Source of the DNA: Gemmobacter aquatilis
GTDB taxonomy: Bacteria; Pseudomonadota; Alphaproteobacteria; Rhodobacterales; Rhodobacteraceae
Direction of reading: 5' to 3'
Length of the DNA: 64,000 nucleotides
Assembly (NCBI RefSeq): GCF_900110025.1
Contig: NZ_FOCE01000001.1
Span: 124,001 to 188,000, forward strand
Below the pieces are notes generated by a model. That model did no database searches. It was not told the origin of the DNA and saw only the letters and a program-made list of their open reading frames with translations. Shown here piece by piece: positions 43,116-52,688 of the stretch; the stretch's first letter is position 1, and each line of letters opens with the position of its first letter. The position numbers and the translations under genes were made by a program.

Positions 43116-44549
43116 ATGTCCACCATCGACACCGCGCTGCTGATCGGCGCCGATTTCCAGCAGGGGCAAGAAACCCCCGAACAGATCCTGAACCCGCGCA
43201 CCGGCGGGCTGATCCTGAACGTGGCCGAAGCCTCCACCGCGCAGGTCGATGCCGCCGTCGCCGCCGCCCGCAAGGCGTTTGACAGCTGGAGCCGCACCAC
43301 CCCCGGCGAACGCTCCGCCGCCTTGCTGCGCATCGCCGACCGGATCGCCGCCGAGGCCGAAGGCTTCGCCGCATTGGAGGCGCTGAATTGCGGCAAGCCG
43401 ATCAATGCCGCGCTGAACGATGAAATCCCGGCGATTGTCGATTGCTTCCGCTTCTTTGCTGGCGCCGTGCGCACCCAGCATGGGCAGGTGGCCGGGGAAT
43501 ATCTGGCAGGCCATACCTCGATGATCCGCCGCGATGCGGTGGGGGTCATCGCCTCCATCGCGCCATGGAACTACCCGCTGATGATGATGGCGTGGAAGCT
43601 TTGCCCGGCGATTGGCGGCGGCAATACCGTGGTGTTCAAACCCAGCGAGCAAACCCCGCTGACCGCGCTGAAACTGGCGCGCATTCTGGCCGAAGAACTG
43701 CCCGAAGGCGTGGTGAACGTCATCACCGGGCGCGGCCAGACCGTGGGCAGCTATCTGATCAACCACCCCGGCGTCGATATGATCAGCCTGACCGGCGATG
43801 TGGCCACCGGACGCAAGATGCTGGATGCCGCCGCCAGGACGGTGAAGCGCACCCATCTGGAACTGGGCGGCAAGGCCCCGGTCGTGGTGTTCGACGATGC
43901 CGATGTGGGCGAGGTTGTCGAAGGTCTGCGCGCCTTCGGCTATTACAACGCCGGGCAGGATTGCACTGCCGCCTGCCGCATCTATGCCGGGAAAAAGGTC
44001 TATGACCGGCTGGTGGCCGATCTCTCCTCTGCCGTGTCCACCATCGCCCTAGGCAACGAGGATGACAGCACCAACGAAATCGGCCCGCTGATCAGCCTGC
44101 GCCAGCGCGACCGCGTGGCCAGTTTCGTCAACCGCGCCCGCGAATTGAGCCATATCGAGGTGACGACCGGCGGCGAGGTGATGGGTCAGGGCTTCTACTA
44201 CCGCCCCACCGTGATCGCCGGGGCACGGCAGGATGATGAAATCGTGCGGCGCGAGGTGTTCGGCCCGGTTGTGTCGATCACGCCCTTCTCGGATGTCGAT
44301 CAGGCAATCGGCTGGGCCAATGACAGCGATTACGGCCTCGCCTCCTCGGTCTGGACCAAGGATGTCGGTCGCGCCATGGCCTCGGCGGCGCGGCTGCGCT
44401 ATGGCTGCACCTGGGTCAACACGCATTTCATGCTGGTCAATGAAATGCCGCATGGCGGGCTGAAACAGTCGGGCTATGGCAAGGACATGTCATCCTATGC
44501 GCTGGAAGATTACACCGTGATCCGCCATGTGATGATCAAGCACGGCTAA
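43116..44549 (+). CDS. patD: Gamma-aminobutyraldehyde dehydrogenase (YdcW/PatD-type)
   Basis: A 477-residue aldehyde dehydrogenase. It carries [18 protein letters not shown] near residue 145, [16 protein letters not shown] near 170, [17 protein letters not shown] (catalytic Glu) near 250 and [13 protein letters not shown] (catalytic Cys) near 285. It is the last gene of the operon, as ydcW is in E. coli ydcSTUVW, and oxidises 4-aminobutanal from putrescine to GABA. I start at MSTIDTALL, preceded by AGGGAGAGAG. A trimethylated aminobutyraldehyde is an alternative substrate given the neighbouring gbcAB. Confidence 0.86.
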   Translation: MSTIDTALLIGADFQQGQETPEQILNPRTGGLILNVAEASTAQVDAAVAAARKAFDSWSRTTPGERSAALLRIADRIAAEAEGFAALEALNCGKPINAALNDEIPAIVDCFRFFAGAVRTQHGQVAGEYLAGHTSMIRRDAVGVIASIAPWNYPLMMMAWKLCPAIGGGNTVVFKPSEQTPLTALKLARILAEELPEGVVNVITGRGQTVGSYLINHPGVDMISLTGDVATGRKMLDAAARTVKRTHLELGGKAPVVVFDDADVGEVVEGLRAFGYYNAGQDCTAACRIYAGKKVYDRLVADLSSAVSTIALGNEDDSTNEIGPLISLRQRDRVASFVNRARELSHIEVTTGGEVMGQGFYYRPTVIAGARQDDEIVRREVFGPVVSITPFSDVDQAIGWANDSDYGLASSVWTKDVGRAMASAARLRYGCTWVNTHFMLVNEMPHGGLKQSGYGKDMSSYALEDYTVIRHVMIKHG

Positions 44550-44555
44550 GCGCCC

Positions 44556-47500
44556 TCAGGACCCGAGGATGCGGCGCAGCAGCGCGGCCACATCCTCGGT
44601 GCCAAAGGGTTTTTCCAGCGTCTCCACCCGCTCCAACCCGGTGGCCGCCATATGCGCCGGGCCTGCCACCGTATCGCCGGTGACCAGCACGAACGGCCCG
44701 GCAAATCCCGGCACACGCTCGCGGATCAGCCGGATCAGCGCCACGCCGTCGATGCCCGGCATCCGCAGATCGGTGAACAGCAGGTCAAACCCGCCCGCGG
44801 CCAGCCGCTCCGGCGCGCTGGCCGCATCGGTGGTCACCTCGGCCTCCACCCCGTGCAGGCCAAGGATTTCCGCCAGACTTTCCGCCACATCGGCCTCGTC
44901 ATCCACGATCAGCGCCCGGTGGCCTGATGGCCCGCGCGCAACCCCGCTGGCCCCTGCTGCCGCCGGCACCGCGTCGGGCAAGGCTGGCAGCCGCAACTCG
45001 AACCCTGCCCCGCCCAGCGCACTGTCCACCAGCGACAGCGCGCCGCCATGCGCCTCGATCACCGAACGCGAGATCGACAGGCCGATCCCCGTGCCCACCC
45101 CCACCGCCTTGGTGGTGAAATAGGGGTCGAAGATGCGCTTGCGCAGCGCCTCGGGCACGCCGGGGCCGTTGTCTTCGAACCGCAGCCGCAGCCAACCGCC
45201 CGCCGCACTGGCCGACAGCCGGATGCGGCGCGGCGCGGGCGCGCCGGTCATCGCCTGTTGCGCATTGATCAGGATGTTGGAAAACACCTGCCCCAGCAGA
45301 TCGCGGTCGCCCTCAATGGCGGGCAGGCCCTCGGGCAGCGCCAGGTCCACCTCTACCCCCGCCGAGCGCAGGCCGTAGCCCACCACCTCCAGCGCGCCCT
45401 GCAGCACCGCCTCCACCTGCAGCCGTTCGCGCTGCGGCGGCTTTTGCCGCGCCATGGCGAGGAAGCTTTTCACGATCCGCCCGCATCGATCCGCCGCCGC
45501 GCGGATCTTTTCGGCGCGCTGGTTGGTCGCCGCATCCGGCGCCTTGTCAGCCAGCAGCGTCGATTGCGCCACCACCACCGCCAGCGGGTTGTTCAGCTCA
45601 TGCGCCACCCCGGCAAGTAGTGACCCCATGGCCGACAGTTTCTCCACCTGATGCAGGCGGTTGCGGCTGTCTTCCATCTCGCGCGCCAGCCTGCGCGCCT
45701 CGGTCAGGTCGCGCAGATGCGAGGTGAAGATGCGCGGCCCGCCGGTCGGCACCTCGGTCACCGTCAATTCCACCGGGAAGGTGGACCCGTCGCGCCGCAT
45801 CCCCTCCACCTCGACCCGCCGCCCGATCACATGCGGCACACCGGTTTCGATGAACCGCGCCATACCGCGCCGATGCGCCTCGCGCATGGTGGGCGGCACG
45901 ATCAGATCGGCCACCGGCTGACCGATCGCCTCGGCGGCGGTATAGCCGAAGGTCTGCTCGGCCGCCGGGTTGAACTCCAGCACCCGCCCGTCCTCGTCCA
46001 TCACCACGATGGCATCCAGCGCCGCCAGCACCACCGCGCGATAGCGCTCCTCCCGTTCACGAAGCGCGAAATGCGAGCGTTCGGCCTCGGTCTCCGCCTC
46101 CTTCAACTCGGTCAGATCGCGGGTGAAGGTCAGAAACCCGGCGCGCGTCTCGCCCTCGCGCAGAAAGGGCAGGACCGAGACCTGCAGGAAGCGGCGGCCC
46201 TTGCTGGCAAACTCGATCCAGCCCTCAAAGCGCGCCACCTCGCCGCGCAGGATCTGCGGCTCCAGCCCCGCATATTCGGCGGCGACCTTCGGCCCCAGCA
46301 CCTCGGCCACGCTGCGCCCGATCAACTGCTCGCGCTCCAGCCCCACGAAATCAAGAAACTCGCGGTTGGCATCGCGATAGACGAAATCCGCATCGACATA
46401 GACGGCACGCAGCGGAATCCCGTCGATCATCGCGCGCATCTGGCGGATATTGGCCAGTTCCGCCCGCGCGGCGCCCTGAATCCGGTCGGCCAGCGCCTGC
46501 CACGGGCGCGGCAGATCGGGCGCCACCGCCGCCTCTGCCGGGGCAAGTGCAGCATAGCGGGCCAGCGTCACGGCAGGCAGCACGAATTGCCGCCTCACCA
46601 GAAAGACCAGCAGCAACACCCCCGCCAACACACAGCCCAGCAACAGAAGCAGCGGCATGACACGCTGCACAATGGCGGCCTGCGTGACGGCATCAGGCAC
46701 GGTGACCACCAGATGCCATGGCGTACCCGCAATGCTGCGGCGCGCCATCCAGCGGTCCGCAACGTGGCGGAACCCCGGCCCCAGTTGATCCAGCCGCGCC
46801 CCGTGCAACACGGTTTCGGCAGGCGGCGCTTCGACCTGAGCCACCAGTGGCTGGCCGGTTGCCGCGATGACATTTCCTTTCTGGTCCAGCACCGCCACAT
46901 CGCCTTGTGGCTCTGGTGCGGCAGCAATCCGCTTTGCCACATCGGAAATCAGCAGATCCGCCGCAACGATGCCGCGAAACTGGCCATTCGCCCAGACCGG
47001 CGTGCCATGGGTGACCATCAGCCCCGCCCCGCCCGCATCCAGATAGACCGGCGTCCAATAGGCGGTGTGGTCGGGGTTGTTCTGTGGCGCGCCAAAGGTG
47101 AACAGATCATAGTCGAAAAAGCTGCGAAACACCCCCGAAGGATCCTCGCCCGCCAGCATCGCGGCAGCGGGCACGCGGGGATAGATGGCAACAAACCGCT
47201 TGGTCCCGCTGAAGAAATAGCTCCACTTCAATCCCGGCGCCGCCGCGTGCATCGCCTGCGAAATGTCGAACAGCGGCAGAACCGCCGCGATTTCCTGCCG
47301 GTCGTTCGGCAAAAGCGTTGCCGGGTCGGCCATCACCAGCCCCAGCCTGACCTGATCGGCAGGCAGCGGGGTCAGCCATTCCACCGGCCCCAGATAGGTT
47401 TCGGTCACGCCACGGCGTGCCAGCCGCCCCTCGGTAAAGGCGCGCAGGATCGAAACATGGGTGCGCACATCGCCCGCAAGTTCCGCCAGTTCGGCGCCCA

Positions 47501-47681
47501 GCCTGCGCTGTGCCTCGGCGTGGCGATCCAGTACTTCGGTCTGTGCGGCGTCATAGCCGCGCCAGATCAGCACGCACAACACCAGCACCACCGGCACCAC
47601 CGCCCACAGGATCAGCGCCAGAAAGCGCCGCTGCAACTGCGCGGCGCTCGGGTCATGGTTCTGGGTGTCGGGGGGCGTCAT
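44556..47681 (-). CDS. Hybrid sensor histidine kinase (dCache, two PAS, HisKA, ATPase, receiver)
   Basis: A 1041-residue inner-membrane sensor. Helix 1 at 21-41, a periplasmic dCache-like domain at about 50-335, helix 2 at 342-362. Two PAS domains lie at about 415-530 and 545-660. HisKA has the phospho-accepting His694 in GVAHELNNPLAVV, the ATPase has EDNGPGVPEA and GTGIGLSIS, and the C-terminal receiver has Asp971 in LLFTDLRMPG. The periplasmic domain suggests sensing of a small external molecule. It follows a response regulator (overlapping by 4 bases), which is its likely partner. Confidence 0.9.
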   Translation of the reverse strand: MTPPDTQNHDPSAAQLQRRFLALILWAVVPVVLVLCVLIWRGYDAAQTEVLDRHAEAQRRLGAELAELAGDVRTHVSILRAFTEGRLARRGVTETYLGPVEWLTPLPADQVRLGLVMADPATLLPNDRQEIAAVLPLFDISQAMHAAAPGLKWSYFFSGTKRFVAIYPRVPAAAMLAGEDPSGVFRSFFDYDLFTFGAPQNNPDHTAYWTPVYLDAGGAGLMVTHGTPVWANGQFRGIVAADLLISDVAKRIAAAPEPQGDVAVLDQKGNVIAATGQPLVAQVEAPPAETVLHGARLDQLGPGFRHVADRWMARRSIAGTPWHLVVTVPDAVTQAAIVQRVMPLLLLLGCVLAGVLLLVFLVRRQFVLPAVTLARYAALAPAEAAVAPDLPRPWQALADRIQGAARAELANIRQMRAMIDGIPLRAVYVDADFVYRDANREFLDFVGLEREQLIGRSVAEVLGPKVAAEYAGLEPQILRGEVARFEGWIEFASKGRRFLQVSVLPFLREGETRAGFLTFTRDLTELKEAETEAERSHFALREREERYRAVVLAALDAIVVMDEDGRVLEFNPAAEQTFGYTAAEAIGQPVADLIVPPTMREAHRRGMARFIETGVPHVIGRRVEVEGMRRDGSTFPVELTVTEVPTGGPRIFTSHLRDLTEARRLAREMEDSRNRLHQVEKLSAMGSLLAGVAHELNNPLAVVVAQSTLLADKAPDAATNQRAEKIRAAADRCGRIVKSFLAMARQKPPQRERLQVEAVLQGALEVVGYGLRSAGVEVDLALPEGLPAIEGDRDLLGQVFSNILINAQQAMTGAPAPRRIRLSASAAGGWLRLRFEDNGPGVPEALRKRIFDPYFTTKAVGVGTGIGLSISRSVIEAHGGALSLVDSALGGAGFELRLPALPDAVPAAAGASGVARGPSGHRALIVDDEADVAESLAEILGLHGVEAEVTTDAASAPERLAAGGFDLLFTDLRMPGIDGVALIRLIRERVPGFAGPFVLVTGDTVAGPAHMAATGLERVETLEKPFGTEDVAALLRRILGS

Positions 47682-48400
47682 GGGGTGGCAGGCTCGAACA
47701 CATAGCCTTCGCCGCGGATGGTGCGGATGAAGCGGGGGCTGGCCGGATCAGCCTCGATCTTGCGGCGCAGCCGGGCGATGCGCACGTCGATGCGCCGCTC
47801 GCCGTCGCTGTCGCTTTCCTCGGCGCCACACAGATCGGCCAGTTGACTGCGGCTGAGGATGCGGTTGGGGCGGCTGACCAGCACCTCCAGCAGATCGAAC
47901 TCGGCGGCGGTCAGCGGCACGGCGGCGCCCTCCGGCCCGGTCAACCGCCGCAGCGCCGGGTCGAAGGTGAAGGGGCCAAAGCTGTGCGCCCGCGCCACCT
48001 GCTCCACCGGCGCGGCAGGTTCGGCTGCGGGGCCACGATCCAGCCGCCGCACCAGGCTGCGGATACGCGCCAGCAATTCGCGCAGGTCATAGGGTTTGGT
48101 CAGGTAATCATCCGCGCCGATCTCCAGCCCCACGATCCGGTCCATCGCCGTGCCCGAGGCCGTGGCGAAGATGATCCCGGTCGGCCCGCGCCGCCGCAAC
48201 CAGCGTGCCAGCGACAGCCCATCCTCGCCCGGCATCGCAATATCCAGCAGCGCGATGTCAATCTGCTCGCACTCGGCCAGCGCCCGAAATTCGGCGGCAT
48301 TGCAAGCGGTCAGCACACGGAAGGCGTGGCCCGACAGATATTCTGCGACCGCCTCGCGCAGGTGGTCTTCATCGTCCACGATGGCGATGGTGGTCGGCAT
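47678..48400 (-). CDS. OmpR-family response regulator
   Basis: A 240-residue regulator. The receiver domain has acidic residues IVDDEDHLRE, phospho-acceptor Asp in ALLDIAMPGEDG (about residue 52) and the conserved DDYLTKPYDLRELLARI. A winged-helix output domain follows a linker (LTAAEFDLLEVLVSRPNRILSR and RIDVRIARLRRKIE). It is the first gene of the operon with the hybrid kinase and is divergent from a second OmpR-type regulator 92 bases away. Targets unknown. Confidence 0.91.
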   Translation of the reverse strand: MPTTIAIVDDEDHLREAVAEYLSGHAFRVLTACNAAEFRALAECEQIDIALLDIAMPGEDGLSLARWLRRRGPTGIIFATASGTAMDRIVGLEIGADDYLTKPYDLRELLARIRSLVRRLDRGPAAEPAAPVEQVARAHSFGPFTFDPALRRLTGPEGAAVPLTAAEFDLLEVLVSRPNRILSRSQLADLCGAEESDSDGERRIDVRIARLRRKIEADPASPRFIRTIRGEGYVFEPATP

Positions 48401-48492
48401 GAAATAACTTGTCCTTGCTTGACGCAGGCGGCAACGCTTCGGGTATAGTCCAATGCGTGGGGATCATGTCAAGCGCGAGGCGGACGGGGGCC
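48401..48492. promoter_or_regulatory. Shared promoter region of two divergent response regulators
   Basis: The 92-base gap contains TTGACG (48419-48424) and TATAGT (48444-48449) on the plus strand. The spacer is 19 bases, longer than optimal. The minus-strand gene has AAGGACAAG as its ribosome-binding site. No clear operator palindrome is visible. Confidence 0.35.
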
Positions 48493-49173
48493 ATGTCGTT
48501 GCGCCATTGCATTGTCTTTCTGGATGACGAAGCCGATCTGGCCGCGGCTCTGGCCGAATATTTCACCGATCTGGGGCATGAGGCGCTGGTCGCCGCCGAT
48601 GGCATCGCGCTGGAGGCACTGCTGCGCAGCCGGGCCGTCGATCTGGTGGTGATGGATCTGAACCTGCCGGGCCGGTCTGGCTTCGATCTGCTGGCCGAAA
48701 TGGAGGCGCTGCGCGAGGTGGCGGTAATCTTCCTGTCGGGCCGGGCCGAAACGGTGGATCGGGTGATCGGGCTGGAACTGGGCGCCGACGATTTCCTGTC
48801 CAAACCCGTGGACCCGCGCGAACTGGCCGCCCGCGCCGCCTCGGTTCTGGCGCGGCGGGGGCGGGGCATGCGGGCGCTGCTGACGTTCGAGACGACCTCC
48901 GCCGATCTGGCGCTGGCCCGCGTGCTGCGCGCCGATGGCACGACCGAAACGCTGTCCGGTGGCGAGGTGGCGCTGCTGCGCACCTTTGCCGCCCATCCCC
49001 ACCGGGTGCTGACGCGCGAGGATCTGATCGCGCAGGCCCCCGCCGAAGATGCTGCAGCGCTGGATCGGGCGGTTGATGCGCGCGTGGCCCGCCTGCGCCG
49101 CAAGCTGGATACCGGCTGGATCGAAACGGTGCGCGGGCATGGCTATTGCTTCCGCCCGCCGTGGCGCGATTAG
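48493..49173 (+). CDS. Second OmpR-family response regulator, divergent
   Basis: A 226-residue regulator. Its receiver carries FLDDEADLAAALAEYFTDLG, phospho-acceptor in VVMDLNLPGRSG (near residue 50) and DDFLSKPVDPRELAARA. The winged-helix part is shorter than usual (LSGGEVALLRTFAAHPHRVLTR and DARVARLRRKLD). Start MSLRHCIVFL has GACGGGGG upstream; MSSARRTGAM (48466) is an alternative. No kinase of its own is adjacent, so it may share the hybrid kinase across the gap. Its stop overlaps the tspO stop by four bases. Confidence 0.87.
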   Translation: MSLRHCIVFLDDEADLAAALAEYFTDLGHEALVAADGIALEALLRSRAVDLVVMDLNLPGRSGFDLLAEMEALREVAVIFLSGRAETVDRVIGLELGADDFLSKPVDPRELAARAASVLARRGRGMRALLTFETTSADLALARVLRADGTTETLSGGEVALLRTFAAHPHRVLTREDLIAQAPAEDAAALDRAVDARVARLRRKLDTGWIETVRGHGYCFRPPWRD

Positions 49174-49667
49174 GCGGCTGTGCCGCCAGCGCCCGGATTG
49201 TCGCGCCAGACCCGCCAGTTCAGCGGTGCCGCCAGCGATAGCCACAGCGCATAGGGCAGCAACATCACGCTGGCCCAGAAATCGAGCGTCCAGAAGGTGA
49301 CGATCATCCCCAGCACCGCCGCGCACAAAAGCCCCATCACCAGCACCGACAGCCCCATGCGGCGCGCGCCGAAAAATACCGGCGTCCACAGCGTGTTCAG
49401 CGCGATCTGCATCGCCCAGAACCCCATGGCAAAGGCATTGCCCGGCAGCACCGCCACCCGCGTCGCCGCCAGCGCGGACAGGATGTAGATCGTGGTCCAG
49501 GCCACCGGGAACATCCAGTTCCTTGGCCGCCAGTCGGGTTTCACCAGACTTTCATACCAGGCGCCGGGCTTGAACAGCACGCCCGTCAGACCGGCCGCCA
49601 CGCTGGCAATCAGGAACAGGGCGGCAAGCTGCCAGTCGAACCCTGCGGCAAGGGCGGTGGTTTCCAT
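49170..49667 (-). CDS. tspO: TspO/MBR family tryptophan-rich sensory protein
   Basis: A 165-residue, five-helix membrane protein. TspO hallmarks are WYESLVKPDWRPRNWMFPVAWTTIYI (split here as LVKPDWRPRNWMF and WTTIYILSA), and FWAMQIALNTLWTPVFF near residue 85. In Rhodobacter TspO is an outer-membrane porphyrin-binding protein that represses photopigment genes under oxygen; here no photosynthesis genes are seen. It lies 3 bases downstream of the proline iminopeptidase gene on the same strand. Confidence 0.9.
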   Translation of the reverse strand: METTALAAGFDWQLAALFLIASVAAGLTGVLFKPGAWYESLVKPDWRPRNWMFPVAWTTIYILSALAATRVAVLPGNAFAMGFWAMQIALNTLWTPVFFGARRMGLSVLVMGLLCAAVLGMIVTFWTLDFWASVMLLPYALWLSLAAPLNWRVWRDNPGAGGTAA

Positions 49668-49670
49668 GCG

Positions 49671-50654
49671 TCAATCATCCTTCATCAGCGGGCGCAGGCC
49701 ATCCATCACATGAACAAGCTCTGCCGAAATTCCCGGCTCTGACAGGGCATGACCTGCCAGCGTCACCATACGCAAATCACAACGTCGCCAGCCCTTGGCC
49801 AGCGTATAGGCCCCCAGCGGCGGGCAGATCATGTCATAGCGGCCCTGCACGATGGTTGCCCCCAGATGCTCGATCCGGGCGCGTTCGCGCAGGATCCAGC
49901 CGTCACAGTCCAGAAAGATCTTGTTCTGGAAATAGTGGTTCTCCAGCCGAGAGAACGCGCGGGCATATTCTGACGGGCTTTCATAATGCGCCCCGTCCGA
50001 TGCGATGGCAGCCAAGGCATTTTCCCATTGCGCCCAAAGCCTTGCAAAGCGCATCTCCTCGACCATGTTGCCCGAGAACAGGCGACGGTGATAGGCGGCG
50101 ACCAGATCGTCCTGCTCTGCCACGGGGATCGGGTCGATGAAGCGTTGCCACAACTCGGGAAAGAAGGCCCCCGCGCCGCCGCCATAGAACCAGTCCAGCT
50201 CGGCCTGCTGGCCTAGAAACACCCCGCGCAGCACCAGATGGCGCACCCGCTCGGGATGGCTCAGCGCATAAATCAGCGCCAGCGTGGCCCCCCAACTGCC
50301 ACCAAACAGGATGAAACGGTCGATGCCGAGGCTTTCGCGGATCGTCTCGATATCACCAATCAGATGCCATGTGGTATTGCCGATCACGCTGGCGGTGGGG
50401 CGCGACCGGCCACAGCCACGCTGATCGAACAGCACCACGCGATAGGTGGCCGGATCGAAATAGCGCCGCATCGCCGGGCTGCAGCCGCCCCCCGGCCCGC
50501 CATGCAGCACCAGAACCGGAATGCCGGTGGGGTTGCCGCATTGCTCCATATACACGCGGTGGCCATCGCCCATGTCGATCACGCGCTGGTCGAAGGGCTC
50601 GACCGGCGGGTAAAGATATTCGACTGCGCGCTTTTGGCCTGATCTGTGATCCAT
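49671..50654 (-). CDS. pip: Proline iminopeptidase
   Basis: A 327-residue alpha/beta hydrolase that releases N-terminal proline from peptides. The oxyanion motif HGGPGGGCSPAMRRYFDP is near residue 45, DQRGCGRSRP near 67, and the nucleophile serine is in FGGSWGATLALIYA near 115. The C-terminal histidine is in LAGHALSEPG near 302. I start at MDHRSGQKR; the frame remains open upstream into the ubiG locus but lacks a site. It is divergent from ubiG. Confidence 0.93.
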   Translation of the reverse strand: MDHRSGQKRAVEYLYPPVEPFDQRVIDMGDGHRVYMEQCGNPTGIPVLVLHGGPGGGCSPAMRRYFDPATYRVVLFDQRGCGRSRPTASVIGNTTWHLIGDIETIRESLGIDRFILFGGSWGATLALIYALSHPERVRHLVLRGVFLGQQAELDWFYGGGAGAFFPELWQRFIDPIPVAEQDDLVAAYHRRLFSGNMVEEMRFARLWAQWENALAAIASDGAHYESPSEYARAFSRLENHYFQNKIFLDCDGWILRERARIEHLGATIVQGRYDMICPPLGAYTLAKGWRRCDLRMVTLAGHALSEPGISAELVHVMDGLRPLMKDD

Positions 50655-50711
50655 ATCCGCACTATATAACGCCCAAAGCCGAAGCTGCCACAGAAACCGG
50701 AAGGAGACGCC

Positions 50712-51446
50712 ATGACCACCACGATCGACCCCGCAGAGGTGGCGAAGTTCGAGGCAATGGCGGCCGAATGGTGGGATCCGGCGGGCAAGTTCAAGCCGCT
50801 GCACGAGATGAACCCCTGCCGGCTGGACTATATCACCAGCCAGATTGCCGCCGAATTTGACCGCGACCTGCGCGAAGAGCGGCCTTTTGCCGGGCTGCGC
50901 CTGCTCGATATCGGTTGCGGTGGCGGGCTGTTGTCGGAACCGATGGCGCGGCTGGGGGCAGATGTTGTGGGGGCGGATGCCGCCCCCCGCAATATCCCGG
51001 TGGCGCAGCTTCATGCCGAACAATCGGGCCTGATGATCGACTATCGCAACTGCACCGCCGAGTCGCTGGTCGAGGCGGGCGAGCAGTTCGACGTGGTGCT
51101 GAACATGGAGGTGGTGGAGCATGTGGCCGATCCGCTGGCCTATCTGACCGCCTGCCAGCACCTGCTGCGGCCTGGCGGGCTGATGATCTGCTCCACCCTG
51201 AATCGCAATGCCAAAAGCTTTGCCATGGCCATTGTGGGGGCGGAATATGTGATGCGCTGGCTGCCCAAGGGCACGCATGACTGGAAGAAATTCATAACGC
51301 CGACAGAGCTTTACGACCTGATCCGCCGTGCGGGGCTTGATCCGGTGGATCGCAAGGGGATGGTATTCAACCCCATCGGCTGGAGCTGGAGCCTGTCGGT
51401 GCGGGATCTGTCGGTGAACTATGTCACCGCCAGTGTGAAACGGTGA
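50712..51446 (+). CDS. ubiG: Ubiquinone biosynthesis O-methyltransferase
   Basis: A 244-residue SAM methyltransferase. It starts [21 protein letters not shown], with [17 protein letters not shown]-like sequence (actual [14 protein letters not shown]). The SAM loop is [20 protein letters not shown] near residue 63, [11 protein letters not shown] near 130 and [16 protein letters not shown] near 165. UbiG carries out both O-methylations in ubiquinone synthesis at the membrane. GGAAGGAG precedes the ATG; the stop overlaps the next gene (GTGA). Confidence 0.95.
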   Translation: MTTTIDPAEVAKFEAMAAEWWDPAGKFKPLHEMNPCRLDYITSQIAAEFDRDLREERPFAGLRLLDIGCGGGLLSEPMARLGADVVGADAAPRNIPVAQLHAEQSGLMIDYRNCTAESLVEAGEQFDVVLNMEVVEHVADPLAYLTACQHLLRPGGLMICSTLNRNAKSFAMAIVGAEYVMRWLPKGTHDWKKFITPTELYDLIRRAGLDPVDRKGMVFNPIGWSWSLSVRDLSVNYVTASVKR

Positions 51447-52393
51447 GATTCGTGCTGTTCTGGGTGGTGCTGGGGCTGGGCACCGTGTGGGGCAGCGTGG
51501 CGGTGTGGGTGCAGTTTCCGGCGGCGCGCTGGGTTGTGCTGGCGTTTGGCGCGGCGATACTGGCGGTGATCTGGGCGCGAGTCGCTACGGATTGGGGCTG
51601 GGCGGCCTTGCTTACCCTATCTGTGGTGGTGGGCGGTTGGTATCTGAGCCTGCAGCCCCGGCTGGACCGGGACTGGGCGCCGGATGTGGCGCGAATCGTC
51701 ACGGCAGATGTGGGGGGGGATACGGTAACCCTACACAATATACGGGCGTTTCGCTGGACGGACCCCGATCATGCGGCAGAGCATTGGGTGGAACGGCAGG
51801 TGGACCTGCACAAGCTGGCCTCTGCGGACATGATCACCTCGGTCTGGGACAACCCCGAGATTGCGCATCTGTTGGTAAGCTTTGGGTTTGACGATGGTCA
51901 ACGTATTGTTTTTTCTGTTGAAATTCGAAAAGAGCGCGGCGAGAAATTCAGCTCGGTCGGCGGGTTTTTCCGGCAGTTCGAGCTGGCGCTGATCGCGGCG
52001 GATGAAGAGGATATTGTCAAGCTGCGCACACATTACCGGGGCGAGGATGTGCGGCTTTACCATCTGCGGCTGACGCCGGAACAGTTGCGCGTGATGTTCC
52101 TGCAATATCTGGAGCTGGGCAACGAGATCGCCGAAAACCCTAGGTTTTACAATACGGTAACGACCAATTGCACCACGGTCGTCTGGCAGTTGTCCAAGGC
52201 GCTGAAACCCGATCTGGGGCTGGATATGAGCCTGCTTCTGTCGGGCCGCCTGCCGGAGTATCTGCACCGGCTGGGCGTGCTGGAGGGGGCGGGGACGCTG
52301 GACGAGATTCGCGCGGCGGCGCGGATTTCGGAGCGGGCGCGGGCGGCGCCGGAGGGGGCGGATTTTTCGGCGGTGATCCGGGCGGGGCGGTAA
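51443..52393 (+). CDS. DUF4105 membrane protein (Lnb-type periplasmic domain)
   Basis: A 316-residue protein with two to three N-terminal membrane helices (residues 3-66). It continues with a soluble DUF4105 domain: [17 protein letters not shown] (near 100), [23 protein letters not shown] (about 142-164) and the conserved [14 protein letters not shown] (near 230), whose Cys and preceding His suggest a cysteine peptidase-like site. Related proteins include the lipoprotein transacylase Lnb. The start is GTG by a GTGA overlap with ubiG. A role in lipoprotein or peptide processing is inferred. Confidence 0.83.
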   Translation: MRFVLFWVVLGLGTVWGSVAVWVQFPAARWVVLAFGAAILAVIWARVATDWGWAALLTLSVVVGGWYLSLQPRLDRDWAPDVARIVTADVGGDTVTLHNIRAFRWTDPDHAAEHWVERQVDLHKLASADMITSVWDNPEIAHLLVSFGFDDGQRIVFSVEIRKERGEKFSSVGGFFRQFELALIAADEEDIVKLRTHYRGEDVRLYHLRLTPEQLRVMFLQYLELGNEIAENPRFYNTVTTNCTTVVWQLSKALKPDLGLDMSLLLSGRLPEYLHRLGVLEGAGTLDEIRAAARISERARAAPEGADFSAVIRAGR

Positions 52394-52440
52394 AAAGGGG
52401 GGGGTGACATTGCGGCACCCCCTGTACACCGGGTGTACCG
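52391..52440. repeat. Copy B of a dispersed GT/C-rich repeat
   Basis: Starts at the DUF4105 stop codon: TAAAAAGGGGGGGGTGACAT then CACCCCCTGTACACC. It matches the minus strand of 12786-12826 closely in sequence and length. Both copies lie in intergenic sequence. Confidence 0.6.
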
Positions 52441-52483
52441 CATCGGTGCTGCGTTTTTTTGGGGGGGGTTCCCCCCTCCCCAG

Positions 52484-52671
52484 CCCTCCCCCTGACAGGG
52501 GGAGGGGGCACGTTGCGCGGGGGTGGAGAGGGGGCGCTGTGGCCCCCCCCCTCACCCTGCCCTCTCCCCCAAGGGGAGAGGGTGGCGTTGTGTGCGTGGT
52601 AAGTGGCGGCCCTTCCCCTTGGCTGTGCGTTGCGCGGGGCGGGCGCCCCCTCTCCCCTGCGGGGGAGAGGG
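52484..52671. repeat. Cluster of three GC-rich hairpin repeats
   Basis: Three perfect hairpins: CCCTCCCCC/GGGGGAGGG (52484-52506), CCCTCTCCCC/GGGGAGAGGG (52560-52582) and the same sequence inverted (52648-52671). The latter two form a larger inverted pair including flanking CTCACCC/GGGTGAG. They fill the 295-base gap between the DUF4105 and aldo/keto reductase genes. They resemble the ydcS-ydcT gap repeats. Confidence 0.8.
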
Positions 52672-52688
52672 TTGGGGTGAGGGGGCGG

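Noticed and set aside
45651-47705. A 684-codon open frame opposite the hybrid kinase
   Set aside because: The composition is arginine, histidine and glutamine rich, with no domains; the kinase is certain.
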